From Whitmania pigra (taxonomy: Eukaryota; Annelida; Clitellata; Hirudinida; Haemopidae), in NCBI GenBank assembly GCA_021613335.1, contig JAJTWR010000341.1, forward strand, positions 726,001 to 790,000: DNA of 64,000 bases, in the 5' to 3' direction. The notes under the pieces were generated by a model. The model worked only from the letters and a program-made list of their open reading frames with translations. It made no database searches and had not been told where the DNA came from. The position numbers were made by a program, and so were the translations under genes. This document shows, piece by piece, positions 59,238 through 64,000 of this stretch. Within the stretch, counting starts at the first letter, position 1, and each line of letters opens with the position of its first letter.

Positions 59238-61859
59238 GTACATTACCGTACATTCATTGTATTGCCATTATCTATTTATTGCTATAAACTGAGAGAATAT
59301 CAAAGCAATGGCCATGACTGATTTATTTATTATCCACAAATCTAATCAATTTACGACTATGGTTGCAACAATGGTTTTAAGTTTCCACAACATTTTGGCA
59401 ACTCCAGTTTCAATCAACCATCTTCCTTGGCATCCAAAACGTAGAGTCATAGAGTCGAGTTAATGAAACCCTCTCGGCAGACAGGAAAGCAAACGTTCAG
59501 CAAATGTTTTCAAAATACGAAAACAAACTTTCTCTAATGGAGGAGATACTAATTCCCCCTCGAAAGAAATGAAAGCACCGATGACTGGATGATAATTTCG
59601 ATAACAAAAAAATAAACAAATACCAGGAAATTATGCTAAATTGCTTACATTCTGAAAATTTGCAATTTCACTCACTCTTTACAAGAAGTCTTTTGAAGCT
59701 GCACTAGATGTTGGACTTCTGTACTTAAGCACCCTTGATGTCTGAATCACAATTCCAGATCAGGAGTTGTAAGCATGGCTTGGCCAACAACCACCTTTAT
59801 GATGTTGCATAACTGATCTTAATTATCCAGTTGAGAGCGTCAATCGGTAATATAACGATCCCTCTGTGATCACGGCCTGTAAAGAAGATCAGAAAGAAAA
59901 CATCACAACTCCCCTCCAAACAAATTGAGTTAATAAATTACATAACTAATGATTAACACTGCTGCTGCCATTTTCGGACGAGCGTAAACTAACCAGAGAC
60001 GAACGAGAACAATTACCAAACTGTCGCCAAACGTGTGCTCATCTCTTTTAAACCCGACTCAGATGACAATGATCATTTGACTTTTCAGTCTCGGAAGGAC
60101 GTAAGGATTAAAATCCGTCCGAATTCACGACCAAAACATTTACGAGCAAACGATGCGTAAAAATCGTTCGAATTCCATGCTGAATTAAATTTACAACTTG
60201 AAATTTTTCCATCGCCGAGCTTACATTAATCCCCCTTCTCTAGCGAATGCTGTGTTTAAGAATGAACCGGATTCTAATGGCGACTGAGTTTGTTAATTAT
60301 CCATGCTGTTACTTCTCTTGGAAATGAAATTAAAAAAGGCTCTAAAGTTCCCAATCAACTTTTTAATTGGTTGAAAATTATTTGGCGGACAAAACGAGGA
60401 TAACGACACCTCTGATTGGCTCATTTGCATTGCATTTGCATTCAGTTTCTTAATTCAAAATTTTTCTAAATTAAACCCTCAACAAATCCTGCCCGCTAAC
60501 CACAAAAAAAAATGGAAAAAGAAATAAGTCAATGAGTGACAGCTGAAGCTTCGAATAAATAAAATTCAGCAGTAAATGGGCTACAGTTGATCTTATTGAG
60601 TACTTTGCTTAGTCTCGAAATAAACACTTCAGCCTATCTCCTACATCAAATAAAAATCCGTACTTTTGAGTACCGGTTGTTTACTCGAGCGTCAAGTCAT
60701 TGTCACAAGTTTTCCAGGAAAATAACTTAAATAAGACTATATGAAAGCCATAATTCATCCGTTCTGATTGTGGAATTGTTTACGCTGTTCTTCACACCTG
60801 GCTATAACAAAAGCTCATTTGTAAAATAAATGGCCTACTTGAAAACACTGTTTAAGAGCGCGAAGTGAATCAAATCGGCCGTTTATATTTTAAACGAAAC
60901 TGTCGCTAATAGGACACTCTCCCATTCTCTGCGAGATCCCTTTCGAATTTAATTAATTTCCATTTTGACCTGATAAAGATCTCCGCTATCGAGAACAGCA
61001 TAATCAGAGATTATTCTACGAAAGAGCAGTCTTACCGGTTCTTGTTAATGCGTTGATGAAGATTTCTCGACAAACAAAACTATAACCAAACCATTTATAA
61101 AATACTGACTCATCATCATCTCGAGTCAATATATACGCAAATCCGGAGCACGCTCGCGAACCTACAAACACACTCTAACATTCATAAGCGAGCCCGCATG
61201 TTCATGAATTATATAGCCAAGCACTAATTGACCTACTCCACCGAGAGCCACAGCGAGCAAACAGAAGCACAATTCCATTGTGACGGATTCACGTGCTTCC
61301 GTGTCTTTTGGAACAGCAGAACGCACCACAAGTTCACGACACCTCCATGGAAAAGAGAAACAAACGCAGGCACCTCTAATGGCTAGAAGGCGTTTATTGA
61401 GTCATTAATCAACAAAAGATGAGTGATTTTTTGATGTCACGAGCGAATGCACGTAGAATGAAGAACGTGATGAGTTGTTATTTTTCTATTTTTGAACACG
61501 AGCTTTTCACGTGAACGGTTGCCCGCCAGTTGACCAATTGCAGATGGATGGAGGCGTGCATGATAATGAGGTACATAACAACGTATAAGCTTTCCGAGTC
61601 ATGTCTTTGTTCTTAACATGTTTAGTTTATGATCAAAAAAGTTAGTATATAAAAATATAAGTTAGTGTATGAAAATAAAAATTAGTATATGAGAATAAAT
61701 AATTAACATTGAATTGAATAGCAATTGGCAAGGATCGAGAAAACGTTTTAAATTAAAACTTCTAATTATGTAACAAATAAAAATATAATATTAAAATAGT
61801 TTTTTAAATTGCAAAAATAATTTTTTCTTATAAATTAGAAAGTAAATAAGTGCTGAAAT

Positions 61860-62400
61860 TTTAAATTAATGTTTTTTTATCATTCCAGAGATGGCAGAGC
61901 GAATAAAATTTTCAAATAATTGTAAATATTAATTAATTAAGTTAAATTTATAAAGATAATATTGTAAACAAAATTTGTTTTTATTATTAAAGCTAATAAA
62001 TGCCAGAATACAAATTTCTTTTTTATTCCAGAGATAGCCGTGCGAATACAATCTTTAAATAGTTAAAAATGTAATGATTGTAAATATTAATTAATTAAGT
62101 TAAATTTATAAAGATAATATTGTAAACAAAATTTGTTTTTATTATTAAAGCTAATAAATGCCAGAATAAAAATTTCTTTTTTATTCCAGAGGTAGCCGTG
62201 CGAATACAATCTTTAAATAGTTAAAAATGTAATGATTGTAAATATTAATTAATTACGTAAAAATTAAAACCGTAATATTAAAAATATTTTAAAATGTAAA
62301 ACTCACTTTTTACAGAAAATGAAAAGTTAACATGATGAAATTTAATTATAAAAATTTATCACCATTCCACAGATGGCAGTAAAAATATCCAGTTTTTAAA
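61860..62400 (+). repeat. Satellite-like array, units of about 143-181 bp
   Basis: Four copies marked by ATTCCA(G/C)AG(A/G)TGGC-like blocks at 61882, 62025, 62183 and 62364. The two middle units are about 158 bp apart and nearly identical over their whole length (61953 to about 62250). The outer copies are diverged. Confidence 0.88.
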
Positions 62401-63892
62401 ATCGCATTTTCTAAATTAAAATTATTAAAAAAACTCACAGATTCTGGAATTTCGAACTAAAGCTGTTTTATTTCAATTAATTAAAATAATTAATAAAAAT
62501 TTTAATACTAATTTCTGGCAACATTAGAAACATTATTTTAAACAGTGCTTTAGTTTAGTTTTCTTAAATTTGATGTTATTAAATAAAAAACGTCAAATCA
62601 TTATTAAAGTGTATGGAATTACAAGCTAAACAGCATATATCATTCAAACTATGCGAAGAAAGCGAAACATTAAATTGTGCAATATCGCAAAATAGGCAAC
62701 AATGCCACAAATGCCGTTACACAATTTCTGCTCGCCTCTCAATCATTCTTTGTCAGGCTCTCTTTCATTTGTCAGAGTCTTTCGATTTAGTTCCGGGGGC
62801 AAAGGTTTCTTGAACTGTGGCCTCGATAAACATACCTTTAACAATCTCTCGACGCTGTTACACGTAAAACCATCAGCACGTGTTTTTGATCGACATTACA
62901 ATTTATTTAAACAATTACAATTTGTTTGAGCCCGTACGTTTATCGATAGCCAATGCAGACAAAAATCATAAGGGATGTAAATATTGCCATATTGACTTCA
63001 CCGACGTGCTAACATTGTCCTTTACGTAACTTTGAATGGCTTGCAAATCGATTGACTAATTGATGATGAATTGGCTAACTAACCGTCTTAATACTAACAC
63101 TTTAGCAAACATTCGACTTTACAACTTTATTCTCTAGTACATCGTTTGAAATCTTCGACAATTACAATGCACAGACGAGGCATATGCTTTCACATATTTT
63201 CAGATAATTTAAATCTCAATGTCATTCTTTCGAAACATATGCTTTTTAACTAATCAAATAACATGCATTTATCCAAAATGTTGTTTATTCAATTCAATTG
63301 TGATAATAACATTGTTATTCATATTGCTTACATTAGCCCCATCAACAACAACAACAATTCAAGAGACAACACAATCGTGGGCAAATAGATAATGCAAACA
63401 GAATGCTTTAAATTTCCATCCGTCAACACCGACAATACTTCTGAATACTTGAGACCAATTAATAACAACCTTGTACAACGCGCACCTTCTGGCCCCCACC
63501 TTAAGATATTTTTTAAACGCATTATCTGCCAATTGTTGAATTTCATTTGAAACTTATAGACAAGGAAAGAAGGAAGAAATGCAAGGAAGGGAGGAAGTGA
63601 GAAACAAAGTTTGAACTTTAACCTTTTCAATTGTTATGAAATTCCCGCATAATCAATGATGCCTTAGGTTGGTTGGACAAATTGGTTAGCTTGTAAACGT
63701 GCTGACCTATGATCTTCTGGCTGACTTAACCTTTCCTATATCCAGTTGCAATCTGGATGACCCGTTAACACCGTTGGCTAGCAATGGGGTAGGATTTGTT
63801 GCCCTCTTAAACTTATGAAGCGAGTTCTTGTTGTGAAATCATGGATCTAATAACGTTGGCATTACAGCAATGACGTAATGCAACATGTCGTC

Positions 63893-63985
63893 ATCATCGT
63901 CGTCGTCGTCGTCGTCATCATCATCGTCGTCATCACTATCACAATCATTTCCATCTCCATATCCACCATCGTCATCACACACAAT
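63893..63985. repeat. GTC/ATC microsatellite at the window end
   Basis: Interrupted ATCGTC and GTCATC triplets, continuing toward the right edge. Confidence 0.85.
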
Positions 63986-64000
63986 CGGGTGCAGAATGTG

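Larger units (their letters stand above)
57443..64000. other. Right flank: upstream of the UNC-93 exons, no gene identified
   Basis: About 6.5 kb. The 5' exon(s) and promoter of the UNC-93 gene should lie here or beyond, but no exon could be supported. 58.75-61.6 kb is mixed sequence with very few simple repeats; 61.6-62.5 kb is an AT-rich degenerate array; open frames at 62613-62929 and 63328-63630 have no recognisable motif. Confidence 0.55.

Overview
The window is eukaryotic nuclear DNA from an invertebrate animal. Coding sequence is split into short exons with GT..AG borders and consistent splice phases. Introns and intergenic DNA are AT-rich and full of microsatellites (ATT, GAT/ATC, GAGT, GAAT/CATT) and minisatellites. 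All recognisable genes are ordinary metazoan families. The repeat style and gene set would suit a spiralian such as an annelid/leech or a mollusc, but that is inference; nothing here fixes the species.

Layout, left to right: (1) the first exon of a Six3/6 (Optix-type) homeobox gene on the minus strand (2.8-3.7 kb), in a gene-poor region reaching to 13 kb; (2) AHSA1, the Hsp90 ATPase activator, nine exons on the plus strand (13.07-15.73 kb), complete; (3) a MAP2K3/6-type MAP kinase kinase, nine exons on the plus strand (17.93-20.86 kb), complete; (4) protein kinase N (PKN), sixteen exons recovered on the minus strand (24.20-32.84 kb), complete except perhaps for the start; (5) an AKTIP/crossbronx-type inactive E2 variant, eight exons on the plus strand (39.38-44.81 kb), with the N-terminal exon uncertain; (6) an UNC-93 family twelve-pass membrane protein, nine exons recovered on the minus strand (46.74-57.44 kb), with its 5' end not found; (7) about 6.5 kb without a recognisable gene to the window end.

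MAP2K and PKN are convergent, as are AKTIP and UNC-93; PKN and AKTIP are divergent. The genes do not form a pathway. They share general themes (two kinases, a chaperone cofactor, a trafficking-related E2 variant, a membrane protein, a developmental transcription factor), and linkage is probably incidental.

Exon borders were chosen by hand from GT/AG signals, reading-frame phase and similarity to remembered family sequences; total lengths and phases add up for all multi-exon models. No tRNA, rRNA, CRISPR array or intact transposase/reverse-transcriptase gene was found. The most unusual items are repeats: a dispersed (ATT)n-tailed element, a 31-bp AGTCC...GGACT element, and a satellite-like array whose units each carry a splice-acceptor-like stretch. 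A promoter-like cluster (CCAAT, ETS-CRE, E-box) lies in the Six-AHSA1 gap, and UNC-93 has an unusually long hydrophilic N-terminus.
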